Source: Trichinella spiralis (lineage: Eukaryota > Nematoda > Enoplea > Trichinellida > Trichinellidae). From it: 64,000 bases of DNA. The position numbers were made by a program, and so were the translations under genes. This document shows, one piece after another, positions 51,490 through 62,946 of this stretch (the first letter of the stretch is position 1; the number at the start of each line of letters is the position of its first letter). The notes beneath the pieces are model-generated. The model made no database searches. It had not been told where the DNA came from and saw only the letters and a list, made by a program, of their open reading frames with translations. The stretch is taken from positions 8,047,951-8,111,950 of the forward strand of contig CM012953.1 of NCBI GenBank assembly GCA_000181795.3. Reading direction: 5' to 3'.

Positions 51490-52839
51490 CTTCCATCATA
51501 TTATTACTGCTATTACTTGCCGTATAAAATGATGCACTCCAAGAGATCCGTATTAAAAATGTTCATCTCAACCATACAAACAAACATAAAAATAAACAAA
51601 TAAATAAAATAAGAATGCAAAACAACAACAACAACAACAGGAAATAATATGGAAAATTTTGAAAATTTATTAAACAACATTCAACATTAATTGCGAGATT
51701 GGCTATTAATGGCAGATTGGCATTTCACATGGTGGTAGTAGTAGAATGGTATTGCTTTGGCCGACATTTTTACTTGTTTCACAGTGATCTTTGAACATTT
51801 TACAAACCAACCAGTCTGGCAAATATTCAGCATCTTCTGCTCTCCAAGAATTGCTCTCATATTCCACTTTTGCAATCTTCAATTCTTTCTCATCAGCTGC
51901 TCACATTTAAATTTCCATTCAAAATTCAAATCAACAATCACCTTTATTTGAAAATTATTCTTCATCAAATTCAGTTCCCATCAAAAATATTATTTTTTTT
52001 CCCTCCTATTTTTCATCTCTCACAAGGCAAGTTATTCTTTATATTATATTTATCTTTTTTTTTCAATCACACAAAAATTACCACAAGTAATCTTTCTATT
52101 GGAACACAGTACTGTAAAAATTAAATAATTATGTTCGATTTAATTGAAGTTGAAAAAGCTATCACTGTTGTTCATTTTTAAAAAATTATTTTATTGCTCA
52201 ACTCTCGAATAAGAATTTTTCCAATAAATAATAATGATAATTTCATTTTTTCTTTCAAAAAAAAGATTTTCTTTTATTCTTGTCCACTGCGACATTGTTT
52301 ATTTGCATTTTTTCACGTTTTTTTTATATTCTGATCAATCAAAATTTTGCAAATGTTAAATTGAAAGAAAAGCAGTTCAGTTGTGAAGTGAAATTGTAAA
52401 TTGATGTTGGAAATTTTAATAATTGAACGTTAATCAAACTTTTATCAAGCTTGTTGTTGTCTTGGAATTTTGTAAAATGCAACCTAGTTGAACATTCTGT
52501 TGTGCCACACATTATGATAAGACGTATAAAAATAAAATAAAATAAAATACAACAATATTACATCACAGGAAAGAATATGAATATTTTGTATTGCATATCG
52601 AATGCTAATTACGTAAAATGTTTTTTGTTATTATTTTTGAAATTGCATTAAAAATGCACAAAATTTGTAAACAAATTCATATAGTTTTGTGAAAGATGGT
52701 GAAGAAAATTATTGTTTAGATTTTTTAAATTAATTGACCGATAAAATTGTTGCTCTCACTCTCTCTATCTGCCTGTCGCTTTCAACGTTGCTGTCAACAT
52801 TGAACAGTTGACGTTGTGTAAACGCTGCTGACACTGAAA
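50455..52839. other. Intergenic region with simple repeats
   Basis: Probably holds the promoters of the zinc-finger gene (left part) and the EF-hand gene (right part). The frames at 51014-51292 and 51382-51603 come from CAA/AAT repeats and are not genes. Confidence 0.5.
51442..51489. repeat. AAT then GATAAT compound microsatellite
   Basis: AAT units are followed by tandem GATAAT units. The change of unit within one tract suggests a point change spread by slippage. Confidence 0.85.
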
Positions 52840-53973
52840 ATGGGAAATTGTGTAAAACGCATATCTGGCTCTGAAAATGTCACATCACATGCAAATAATT
52901 ATCCATCAAAAATAGCATCGGCTGGAGCATCAGCGGTAAATAATTCTTTTCCAAGCATTCAATTGTTTCTATTTTTTCATTGTTGTTGCTTGCATAATAT
53001 ATTTACATTTTTTAAAAATTGTTTAAATAAAATGCTCGTTTTCCATTATATAAATATAAATTGTTATCAAAATTTGTTTAAATCAAACAGTAATCTATTA
53101 TTATTTTGTTTTCAGGGGCGTGCATTTGGAGAAATTCCTGACCATGGTAAGCGTTGTAAGAAAATTATGATATCAATGTATGAAATTATAAATTTACCAA
53201 TTTAACCTTGAATTGAATTTGAATGAATGTTTGCTTGAAATTTAAATAATAAATAAGTTGTGCAACTATAAATCACCAGCTATCACTGAATGAATAATGA
53301 AATTGAACGCAAATGGAAATTATGAATTATTATTTATAGAGCTTCAGTTTGTATTCAGTCAATTCGACGTCAATGGAGATGGTTTTATAACTGAATCGGA
53401 ACTACGCCAAGTTATGCTTCGTCTTGGCCAAGAACCGAACGCAGACGAAATAAGAGCCATGTTCAAAGCTGCTGACGCAAATCGAGATGGAAAAATAAGC
53501 TTCGAAGGTATTATTATTATTATTATTATTAAACTGATGCATAATATTATTTGCAAGTGATATTAATCTCAATTTTTAATCCTATTTTGCTGTTTAAACG
53601 AAAATTAATGAAAAATTATTCTTTTTTTCGATAAAAAAAACTTTAAAATTTCCAGAATTTTCCGAAATCGCTAGAGCCAATCCAATGTCGTTGTCTCTGA
53701 AATCAGTGTTCAATGAAATGGACCGTGACAATGATGGCCACGTTACACGCAAAGAAATGCACGAAGCTCTGAAACGCATGGGTCACGTGATCAGTCCTGA
53801 CGAATTGAATGCCATATACAAAGCTGCTGATGTGGACAAAAATTCAAAAATCGATTTCGACGGTATGCAAATATCATCGAAGAGGGGCAATATGTTTTCT
53901 TTTATCTGTCGTATACACATATTTGCATATTTTCCATTTAGAATTCGTTGCCATAATGTGCCATCGCAAATGA
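52840..53973 (+). CDS. Four-EF-hand calmodulin-like protein with an acylation-type N-terminus
   Basis: Five in-phase exons: 52840-52935, 53116-53146, 53340-53507, 53656-53862, 53942-53973; 177 residues. EF loops are at 52-63 (DVNGDGFITESE), 88-99 (DANRDGKISFEE), 121-132 (DRDNDGHVTRKE) and 157-168 (DVDKNSKIDFDE). The first three keep the canonical ligands and Gly-6. The fourth has Ser in place of Gly-6 and is probably weaker. The pairing and spacing are calmodulin-like, but similarity is below that of true calmodulin. A 42-residue Ser/Asn-rich extension begins MGNCVKR, which fits N-myristoylation at Gly2 with palmitoylation at Cys4, so membrane attachment is likely. Such proteins act as calcium sensors; the target is unknown. 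Introns 3 and 4 begin straight after the EF2 and EF4 loops' penultimate codon, an arrangement suggesting duplication of an EF-hand pair. Confidence 0.85.
53508..53530. repeat. ATT microsatellite at a 5' splice site
   Basis: The intron 3 donor of the EF-hand gene (GTATTATT) opens directly into an ATT run. Confidence 0.8.
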
Positions 53974-54933
53974 AATAACGACAACACTTCAAAAGATTAT
54001 TTGGAAAGGTGAATTTCAATTCTTTCTACTACTGCTGTGCAGTTATTTCACTCATCTTCTACTACTACAATCTGTTTAAGCACTGCATCATTCATCCATT
54101 CATGGCATATTTCGTGCACTTATCTCATGTCAAACATTATTTAAATATTATTAGTATTATTCTCTTTGTTTTCCATTTTGCTTTTATTGGAACATTGTAG
54201 TAAATGAACACTCCACCTTTAATAACTATTTATACAATTATATTTTGAAATTAAATTTTCAAAATCAAATCGCGCAAACAATGCAACATTTCGAATTCGA
54301 ACTGTCAATTTTGTATAATTATTGAAATAAAATAAATTTTCCTAATCTTCAAATTCATTCTGAAAAATATCCAAAACACTAACCAAATAAGTAAAATACT
54401 ACACATTACATAGTTTCCAGTATAAGCAGATAACTATTCAAAAACTTATATTTAAAAAAGGAAAAAAATATCACCGTTTGAGGTAAATTTTTACATTTCA
54501 ATTTTAAAAATTAATAATACCAAGTGAAATTCCACGTCGACTAAAATTTTACATTAAATAAAAAATACAATTGCAGACTACTGTAGCATTTATCAAAATA
54601 ATTTAAACTAATTAATAAATTTCATTGAAAAATAATGCTTAATTTACATTTTTTGAAATATTTATTGCTAATTTATTGTCGTTTATACTATTTTTTATTT
54701 GAAAATCTTTTATTTTGTAACTGGTATTATTTTTTATTCACATCAGGATGTAACTTTATTATCATTATTTGAAGAACTGTCATAAAATTTTAATACTCAT
54801 GAACGAATATCTTATATGTGAAAAATCATAATTTTTGGCATTTTTTATTTTATGTATTTTTTGCATTTAAATTTTTTTCATCACTGAATAAATTTGGACT
54901 GAAATACCAGAAATTTAAACGTTTATTCCAAAT

Positions 54934-55005
54934 CACGGTAAGTTTACATTTATTCTGACATTATTTATCCAATCCAAGCACGGTAAGTTTACATTTATTC
55001 TGACA
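54934..55005. repeat. 27-bp perfect direct repeat
   Basis: The same 27 bases (beginning CACGGTAAGTTTACATTTAT) occur at 54934-54960 and 54979-55005, 45 bases apart. The copies look recent because they are identical. No function is evident; each copy contains a GTAAGT word that could act as a cryptic donor. Confidence 0.9.
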
Positions 55006-55753
55006 ATTTGAGATATTTTTCGTTTTATTCTTGTCAAATTATTTCTCTAATTTGACTCAAAAATTGAGAAACGTGTCCACTATTATTTCACGGTGAATAT
55101 ATATTTTCATAATATTTAACACTTATGAATATCAGTTGCAAATTTGATATGCTCATCGTAATCATTGCATATTATTTTTTGAAAATTAAAGCAATTGCAA
55201 TGTTCAATTATGCATGTTTATTAGATTATGCTAGTCGTTTTTATGTTTTTAAAGGTTGTATAAGTATTTTACTCAATGTTTTCTTCAAACTGCTGTACGG
55301 CTTGAAAATGCCAGATAAATGTCGAATTTTAGAGTTGAAATTACCAATGAAAAAGAAGAAGTAATTCCCAAAGGCAAATTTTTTTCACAGTTTTGCTTTC
55401 AATCGAAATGAGTAATTTGATCAAAATACGTGACCACTCAAAATTGTGAAAATGATTCTTATTTTAAATTGATGAAGTTGTAATTAATATCGTATGCAGT
55501 CGATTGAACGTGTCCATTCAATTATACTATTATCTTTGTTTATGCTAATCAATAAATTACACGAAATGTATAGCTGCTCCTAATTCTAACGTCTTGTCAT
55601 TTGTAGTATTCATTGTTCATGCTGACAACTGCAAACGCTGTTTATCGTAGTGTATACAGTATTTTAAAATACTACTTTAAAACTTCTAACAATATGTTTA
55701 AAAATGCGTTGAACTTATTTTAGCACTGCTTTTGTTGATCTTAATCATTTTGT

Positions 55754-55768
55754 TGCCCTTTTTATCAG
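55754..55768 (+). promoter_or_regulatory. Possible spliced-leader acceptor of the SLC17 gene
   Basis: A T-rich tract ending in TTTATCAG lies 20 bases upstream of the chosen ATG, with no donor seen nearby. In nematodes this arrangement is typical of trans-splicing. A cis-intron from an unseen 5' exon is the alternative. Confidence 0.35.
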
Positions 55769-55788
55769 AAGAGTACTGCGTTGCAATT

Positions 55789-57924
55789 ATGGCGAGATTG
55801 AAAGCGTTTGACCCACGACAATATTTGGACGTGGATTCATTTTTTCGAAATCATGCTTTTCCACGTCGTTACATTCTCACATTTTGGGCTTTTGTTGGCT
55901 TTTGCGTTCTGTATTCAATGCGAGTCAATTTAAGCATTGCGATATTGTTCATGACAAGAAATGCAACTATTACTGATGATGATGGAAACACGACAACTGA
56001 GGTATTTGGTCGAAATGACAATTTAAATTTTTATTCAATTAATTAATGTGCCACATTGTTCTTTTCAATAGATTGCTGATTTCCACGATTGGGATAGCGT
56101 CAATATTGGTTTCATATTGAGTGGTTTTTTCTATGGTTATATATTAACCCAGTTTCCTGCTGGTAAGTAATATTTTATATTTCGAGTAATAAATCAATAA
56201 ATAAATAAAAATCAAGAACAGATTTTTCAATATGAACTTTTGCTTTAAATAAAGGAAAATTTCTATAATATATTGTTTTTTTTACTTTTTGTAAAATTAA
56301 TTTGTTCTGTGATAATGAGTAAAAATTATTTTGTATTTTACAGGGTGGTTGGCTTGTCGTTTTGGTGGTAAACGTCTGTTGGGATGCGGTACTGTGGCTT
56401 GTTCTGTTCTTACCATGCTTACCCCAGTATGTGCAAGATTGGATTATCGTCTGTTGTTTTTTCTGCGTCTTCTTCAAGGAATTTGTCAAGTATTCATGAA
56501 ATAATATTTTTCCAGTTTCATAGTGTTTTTCTTAGGGAGTGTCATATCCATCGATGCAAGCCATCTGGAGTCATTGGGCTCCTGAAAATGAAAAATCAAG
56601 GCTATCAGGCATCGTATTTTCAGGTTCTTTTTTTGGAACTGTTATAGCTTCACCATTAACATCAGTTATTGCGCAGCGATTTAATTGGACAACAGTGTTT
56701 TACGTATCTGGTAAATTTGTATATTTATTATATACTGTGAAAGGTATTTTTTTAAAATTGCCTTCGCATTACATTTTTGAATTGTTTAGGAATATGCGGA
56801 TGTATTTGGTCATCTATATGGCTTAGCACGATAGCTGAAACCCCTCGAAGTGATGGAAAAATTACTGAAGCAGAACTTGAATTTATTGAAAACGACAAAG
56901 TGGTGGGAAATAAATTAGAGGTAAAGACGGCGATGAGCAGTTTTGTCTCTTTTTGAAAAAAACTGTTAATTTTAGGCGAAATCTGTCCCATGGAAGGAGC
57001 TTATTACTTCCAAAGCAGTCTGGGCAATAATTGCTGTTCATACAACCGAAAATTGGGGTTTCTATACAATGCTTACCTATCTGCCTGCGTATATGAACGA
57101 TGTTCTTGGTTTTAAGTTGGAATCGGTATTTTTTATTTAAATTATTTGTTTATAAGATAATAATGAATTTCATTTGATTTAGACTGGATTCACTAGTGCT
57201 TTGCCGTATTTGGCGATGGGAATATTATTGCAAGTAGGTGGTTATCTTGCTGATTACATCAACAGTAAGAAGATTATAACATTAGAGTTATTAAGAAAAT
57301 TGATGGCGTCAGGAGGTTAGGAAGTTGTATACTACACACACATACACGCACATATATATATATTAAATATTTTACAGGACTCTTTGTTCAAGTTTTCTTT
57401 ACTGTTATTTTAACATTCACGGTAAATTATATCGCAGCAACAATTTTGATGACTTTTTGCGTCGGTTTCGGTGGGGTTGTGTGGGCAAGTTTTAGTATAA
57501 ATCAACTTGACATTGCACCACAAGTAAATTTTGGAATTTTCTCGATTTAATTATCTGATTTATTGGAATTTGATTTTTAGTATGCAAGCGTTATCATGGG
57601 AATATCAAATACATTCGCCACGCTTCCTGGTATGATTAGCCCATCAATTGTTGGCGCCATTGTACAGAAAGGGGTAATAAGGCAATTAATATTCTTTCTT
57701 CTTGGTTTTGAATTGAATTTAGATAAATAAATATATATTTGTAGGTTTCATCTGAATGGTGCATTATATTTTACATTACTGCGGCATTTTACGCCATTGG
57801 TGGTGTTGTTTTTGCACTGTTTGCAAAAGCCGAAGTACAGCCATGGGCGAAATTAGCATCAAAAGCACCTGATACACCAGAGAATGAAGATGCTGAGGAA
57901 TTTATTGCATCAACTAGTACATGA
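55789..57924 (+). CDS. SLC17-family anion/phosphate transporter (sialin/VGLUT-like)
   Basis: Ten in-phase exons: 55789-56001, 56072-56162, 56344-56489, 56536-56710, 56790-56920, 56976-57125, 57183-57315, 57378-57523, 57581-57673, 57745-57924; 485 residues, the usual length. It belongs to the major facilitator superfamily with about twelve spans. Conserved SLC17 segments appear in order: RYILTFWAFVGFCVLYSMRV with NLSIAI after it, [30 protein letters not shown] (split over exons 2-3), RLLQGICQGVSYPSMQAIWSHWAP, VPWKELITSKAVWAIIAVH, and NQLDIAPQYASVIMGISNTF. Loop 1-2 carries the usual N-glycosylation sites (NATITDDDGNTT). SLC17 proteins use proton or sodium gradients or membrane potential to move organic anions or phosphate across vesicle, lysosomal or plasma membranes; the substrate cannot be told here. 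The C-terminus is acidic. A short introduction from an upstream in-frame ATG at 55732 is unlikely to be coding. AATAAA lies at 58111. Confidence 0.9.
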
Positions 57925-59464
57925 TGCAGAATGAATAAGTTAATAGCAAATTAATATCTTGCTAAACAGTAGTTTATTTTGCCAGTTTATAACTTTCTCA
58001 ATGGTTTTTATAGGTCAGAAATGCTTCGTTTGTTTATAACATCAGCGCTAAAATAATCAGTGTTTAAATTTCATTGCTATTTAAATTTATTATATTATCA
58101 AGTTACTTTTAATAAAAATGTTGCTTATATGAAAGCATAATTTTAGTTCAAGAATGAAACAACCGTATGATGTAATAAACAAAGCAATACCTAAATAATT
58201 TTAGTTATTTTATCGATAATTTTTAATTTATGATCAATCGTTAATTAAATGAATGTATTCAAAGATAATGACTACATTTTATAATAGCAGTTTTAAAATG
58301 GAATTAATGCTTTCCCTAATGAATACTCACCAAAGAATAAATATGGTCAGGTACGTATAAGATTTTATAAATTTTTTAAAATGCTAAATTAAATGTTTGA
58401 CATATAAATGAATTATTATTTTAATGTATGTGAAGAGCAATTGCATTTTTTTCAAACTTTTAATACGAAGCTTATTTATTTTTCCTTTTTTACAGATGAC
58501 TTCAGTTGAATAAGAAATTAACTCAAAAATGCAACAGGAAATCGTTTTCCAGAATGATTTACTTTCATGTATTCAAAATTGCTTTTTCTAAAGAATTCTC
58601 ATTTATTATGATAGAAAATTGAACTTAATTAAAAAATAATCTAATTTTAAAATAATCGAATTAAAATATTATAATCAAATGTTGTTACATGAAAAACGAA
58701 GTTTTTAGCATTATTATAGTATGAATTGTACGCGGAAATATATACGGTTAATCACGTGGATAATAGATAAATAAAAAAATATTTTTTATGCTCATTGCAA
58801 AAAATTGAATGCGTAATGATAAATAAGAATGAAGAATAAAAGTGCTGTTTTGAATAATTACAGTTTAACTTATTTACCATAAAATGCAAATTTCCCATTT
58901 AGGACAGACTTGATGTGTGTTAACTGGCAATATCGTCTTTCAGTTGTTGTTGCAGTTCGACAATTACAAGATGGAATCGTTTATAAATTTTTACAATAGT
59001 TTTACATGCTGTTCTATTGAGACCACTGCCTTTTATATGCATTTCACACCATTCATGAATTGTAAAGTTCATGGGACAATTTTCCATCGGCCTCATTAAA
59101 ATTCCTGTCAGATGTACTGAAATAAAGCTCACTCGCAGCTACTCTTCTTTCAGCAGACTGAAATAAACTGATATTTTAATTTAAATTAGGAAAAACGAAA
59201 ACATCATCTTGTCATCATTGATTTCAATGAATCAGTATATTATTGGCCCGCTTGCGATGTTTAATTGCTCAATAAAGTCTCACAGCCTCTAGCTGTCACT
59301 ACAAGCTTTATTGTATTTGATTTTAATGCCACTGGGCATTGGCACGATGACAATAAATGAATAATTTCGTGAAAAAAGGCAGCGTCCAATTTTTATGATA
59401 AACTTTTTTAGTTTATGTTTTGCATTATCATTTCTTTGTTATTTAAATATCTTGAAGTGAGTAC
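57925..59464. other. Intergenic region after SLC17
   Basis: Apart from the SLC17 3' UTR, no gene is seen. The opposing 60-70 codon frames at 58917-59132 shadow each other and have no domain. Confidence 0.5.
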
Positions 59465-59639
59465 AGTGAAACTTGCCAAAGTGGGCATCTTGATAATCTG
59501 GCAACTGCCCAAGTTGGGCAGTTTTTCTCGGTTCGTAAAAAAAGCATCATTAATTATACAGACGAACCTCTTTAAACTGGGTACCTCTGTTTTCTAGGCA
59601 CTTATCAAAATTGGGCATCTTCTCATGAGTTTTGAACCA

Positions 59640-60670
59640 TAAAGTGGTTGTGTAAGGGGTTTTCCGTAGAGGCTAGAGGGTACACCTCCGTCTCAGGACT
59701 GTTCTCCCGGTCAGAGCTATCCGTGTTGACTTTGCGACCTCTTTCGCAGTTCGACGAAGACATCTGGGGGTAATAAAGAGAAACCAACACAACGCAATCG
59801 GTTAAAGTGTTTATTAGGATGTACTACCGACAATCGGGGTACTCTGATTTCGCCCGATCCTATTTTCCCTACTCAGCCCCCCCCCTTTGTGTGATTGGTT
59901 GTTCGCTCTTGGCTTGAACGGCATTTGATCGGTAATTGGCGATTGACTTTTGCCATTTTATTAGTTATTCAGTTCTGATAAGTAATTCCACCTCAGAAAT
60001 AAATAAATTAGCATAAGTTAATCGCCAAATACCGATCAAACGCCGTACAGTCTATCACCGAACAGCAAATCACAAAAATGAAGTCGAATTTTAGCGGGCG
60101 TAATCAGAGTAAACCCCGATAATCACCGTAACAAATCACACCGCGGCCAACCACTAAGTGAACACCACGCACCAGCACCAACTGACTAATTATTCACGTC
60201 CACCAACCACCGTAACCCTTCTGATGATCAAGTATTGCACCACTTTTTCTACCGATCGTTGCCAGGTCTGTTGAAGTTCTTTCTGCCGTGTCTGGAATAA
60301 ATGATATTTAAGATTTCCAACCGAAAGGTAATGAGCACCTGGCCGTCTGTTGCAGTTGTTCTGAACCTCGTTTAATATGGGCGTGTGTGAAACAGCACTA
60401 AAGATGCTTTGCTCTTGTTTAATATTCATGAAAATTGTCCTTTCCGTTACTAGTTGAATAATTCTTTGTTTGCATTGATTGCCGCTGCTAACCAATGCTC
60501 AAGCAACATCCGTAGCCTTTTATCGACAACCTGATTTAGCCTCTGCCTTGCAGGAAGGTTGATTTTTGGCGCGTGGGAAGTGACGAAACAGCTCATTCCG
60601 AGTTTTCCAGTATACAGTGATGCAACGTGGAACTTAATTATCCTGAAGTACTGTAGGGAATATCCCACAC
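59640..60670 (-). mobile_element. LTR-retroelement-like debris inside the Tigger copy
   Basis: GC is higher than in the surroundings. A minus-strand AATAAACACT block near 59800-59830 resembles the one at 11635, followed on that strand by a leader with a splice-acceptor-like CCCCCAG and a short open frame. Minus-strand frames at 60495-60190 and 60668-60450 have coding-like composition, but I do not recognise the protein. Large inverted arms lie at about 59826-59960 and 60020-60115. The element is broken and fragmentary; its family is uncertain, and a second nested DNA transposon is an alternative explanation. Confidence 0.35.
59826..60115. repeat. Long imperfect inverted repeat
   Basis: Arms of about 100 bases face each other around a roughly 60-base AT-rich centre. 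Matching words include ATCGGGG..ACTCTGATT with AATCAGAGTAAACCCCGAT, and TTTGATCGGTAATTGGCGATT with AATCGCCAAATACCGATCAA. Identity is high but gapped. It could fold into a long hairpin or be the terminal repeats of a foldback element. Confidence 0.75.
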
Positions 60671-60851
60671 TTTTTTCTTTGTTCGCAATTGCACCAAATA
60701 AACGTCAACTTACAGAAAACGTAGTTACAACGAGCTATCTTTGGAAGATAAATTTCGCTGAAGGTCATTAGCAGCGAAGTTTCGAGTATCCAAAGGATAT
60801 TCTGGAGAGGAAAAAAGAAATAACGTTCATTCAAGTCGTCACAGGATACAG

Positions 60852-62111
60852 ATGAGAAGGACTGAAAATGCTGGGGTAAATGTTTTAATATGGCAATATT
60901 TTTGTCACGCTCGATCAAAGGGGTTTTCTGTGAGCAGTCCACTGGTGAAGGAAGAGGCGCTCTATTTTGCTCAGCAGTTGGGAAGATCAGACTTTCGTGC
61001 ATCAGCGAGCTGGCTGGAGTGCTTTGAAAAACGCCATAACATCAAGCTTAAAGTTATAAGCGGAACGGATTTGCCAGCGTGGATGAAGGAACTGTAAACA
61101 ATTGGAAGGAGCGTCTTTTTGAGATTTTGAAGTGTTATGAGAAGAGAAATATATTCAATTGCGATGAAAAGGAACTTCTGTTCAGAACTATTCCAAATAA
61201 CTGTTATGAACGACAAGTGTAAAGGTAGTAAGTTGTCTAAGGAGCGCCTGACCGTATTGCTTCCTGTCAGTATGACTGGAGAAAAACTTTTTCCACTTGT
61301 TATTGTGAAAAGTGAGAAACCACGATGGTTCAAATATGTATAGTCAGAAGATTTGCCGATTAAGTGGGTATGGAACAAGAATAATGAGATCTTTACAAAA
61401 TGATTGGAAGAATTAAACCGGCAGATGCGGTTGGCGAACCTCCATATCTTACTTCGTGTTGATAATGCACCTTGCCATGTTGATGTTGAACTTTCGCATG
61501 TGAATATGCTATTCTTCTTTCCTAATGCTACATCAGAAATACATCCACTCGATCAAGATATTATTCTTGACTCTAAACTACGTTATCAAAAACTTCTCTT
61601 ACAAATATTGCTGTTGCGCATGGATGGAACAGGGCATGTTAGTCAACTATCTAAAAAGATAAATGTTTTAGACACCTTGCGTTGGATCAATACAGCTTGG
61701 AAAGATGCAGAGCGCAATACAGTTGTCAAGGGCTACAGAAATGCTGGGTTTCCAACAGATTGTTTTGATAGCAGTTAAATGCCTGACGAAGAACTGCTGA
61801 AGGATATAGAGAAACTGCTCCGTATTGCAAAAGCTGCTGAAACTTCAGCGATGAATTTTGCCAATGGCGACAAATACGTCGAAACGACTGAAGTGCTATC
61901 TTCTTCAAAAGGGGAAGCAGAACTGCTATCGATGAAGAATGCGAAGAAATGGATGCAGATACAGTCAGAAGACGAGAATCAGTCTATTACTCCTGAAAAA
62001 ATAATTTCTCACAAGAAATTCGCTGCATCCTTGGAGAAGATGAAAAATTTTGCTGTTCAAAAACAACCTCAACTGTTACGTCACGTTCAACATCTCGAAA
62101 CTGCATTTTAG
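60852..62111 (+). pseudogene. Tigger/pogo transposase (DDE_1), decayed
   Basis: The CENP-B-type DNA-binding segment is present (LIWQYFCHARSKGFSVSSPLV, then KEEALYFAQQLG and ASWLECFEKRHNIKL). The catalytic core follows: NCDEKELLFRT with the first Asp, LLRVDNAPCH with the second, and FFFPNATSEIHPLDQDII with the third. The characteristic VLDTLRWINTAWKDAERNTV segment follows, then an acidic Lys/Glu tail to 62111. The N-terminal homeodomain-like part is missing. The frame is broken: it shifts after 61090 and returns near 61205, and in-frame stops occur at 61341-61343, 61401-61403 and 61776-61778. The three catalytic Asp codons survive, so decay is moderate. Function was transposition at TA sites in the nucleus. 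Confidence 0.85.
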
Positions 62112-62510
62112 ACAATTTGCTACGCAGAAGCAACCCCTCAAGCTACACTTGAACAATATCTTTTATAACTGTTATAATGTCTGACATAAATGCACTGAAA
62201 ATTTATTTTTGTTGGGTTTTGATTGAATTTACATTCAAACATCCTGTTGTATTGTAATTAAAAACAATGTAAAAGTTGAATAAATTTATGCATGATAAAT
62301 TACCACGCTAGCAGATGCGTCGAATAACGTGTTATCACTTTTCAGTATCTTTTTAAAACCATGTCATGTAATGTAAAAGTAAATTTGTAAGGTGGGACGG
62401 ATATAACAATCAGTAGCATTATACGTGAGCAACCTTTACAAAATAAACATCTCGAACCTGGGCAATAATTTTGGTCCGTGAGTGTCCAAATTATCAAGGA
62501 TTCACCACTA

Positions 62511-62946
62511 TTATATTTGAATATGTCATGGTGTATTTTGATTTAAAACAATTTAAATACACAGTGACATGTTTAGCTCGTATAATTCTGAAGCTTAAAT
62601 CTGTCATTATATTAATAATTGCGTTGTTGTTGTTGTCTGACAATAGTGAACGTCAAGTAAAGTTGTATTAAAACAAACCAGTCAATGAAAAAAACGCAAT
62701 TAAACTAGCTAGCTATATAGAAAAAATCAAAAATATTAAAATTTTTTGCAATGCATATTCAATAAATATATTCAAAAATTATTTTAATGCCTTTTTTATC
62801 ATTTGAAGATTATAAATCTTTTCATTTCTAATCTGCTACTTACTTATCATCCTGCACTGTAATGTAAAATTAGCATTGCTTGTGAATTGCTTTTGAAAGT
62901 ATTTGTGCAGCCGAATTTTCTGAACGAATTAAGTTGAGAAGGAAAA
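62511..62946. other. Upstream region of the KDEL receptor gene
   Basis: AT-rich, probably 5' flank or UTR. The small frame at 62471-62671 has no support. Confidence 0.4.

Larger units (their letters stand above)
53974..55788. other. Intergenic AT-rich region between EF-hand and SLC17 genes
   Basis: No gene recognised. The plus frame at 55125-55364 is not supported by any domain. The region holds a 27-bp perfect direct repeat, listed separately. AATAAA sites near 54325 may serve the EF-hand gene. Confidence 0.5.
59465..62510 (+). mobile_element. Tigger-type DNA transposon, broken, with a foreign insertion
   Basis: The transposase remains lie at 60840-62110. The left end is probably at 59465 (TA then CAGTGAAACTTGCC, with TTGATAATCTGG shortly after). 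The right end is probably near 62510, reading inward GTGGTGAATCCTTGATAAT; both share TTGATAAT(C/T)TGG. The span of about 3 kb fits a full-length Tigger. The part where the N-terminal helix-turn-helix domain should be (59640-60840) is instead occupied by unrelated sequence, including LTR-like debris. Its ends differ from those of copies A and B, so it is a different subfamily. End positions are approximate. Confidence 0.6.

Noticed and set aside
51382-51603. Asn/Asp-repeat open frame
   Set aside because: Produced by the AAT/GATAAT microsatellite, with no start context or neighbours supporting a gene.
56175-56489. 104-codon minus-strand frame
   Set aside because: Antisense of SLC17 intron 2 and exon 3.
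60634-61002. 122-codon minus-strand frame
   Set aside because: Mostly antisense of the Tigger transposase coding region.
62452-62470. Sequence resembling a tRNA T-loop (GGTTCGAG on the minus strand)
   Set aside because: No acceptor, D or anticodon arm can be built around it; it lies in the Tigger right-end region.
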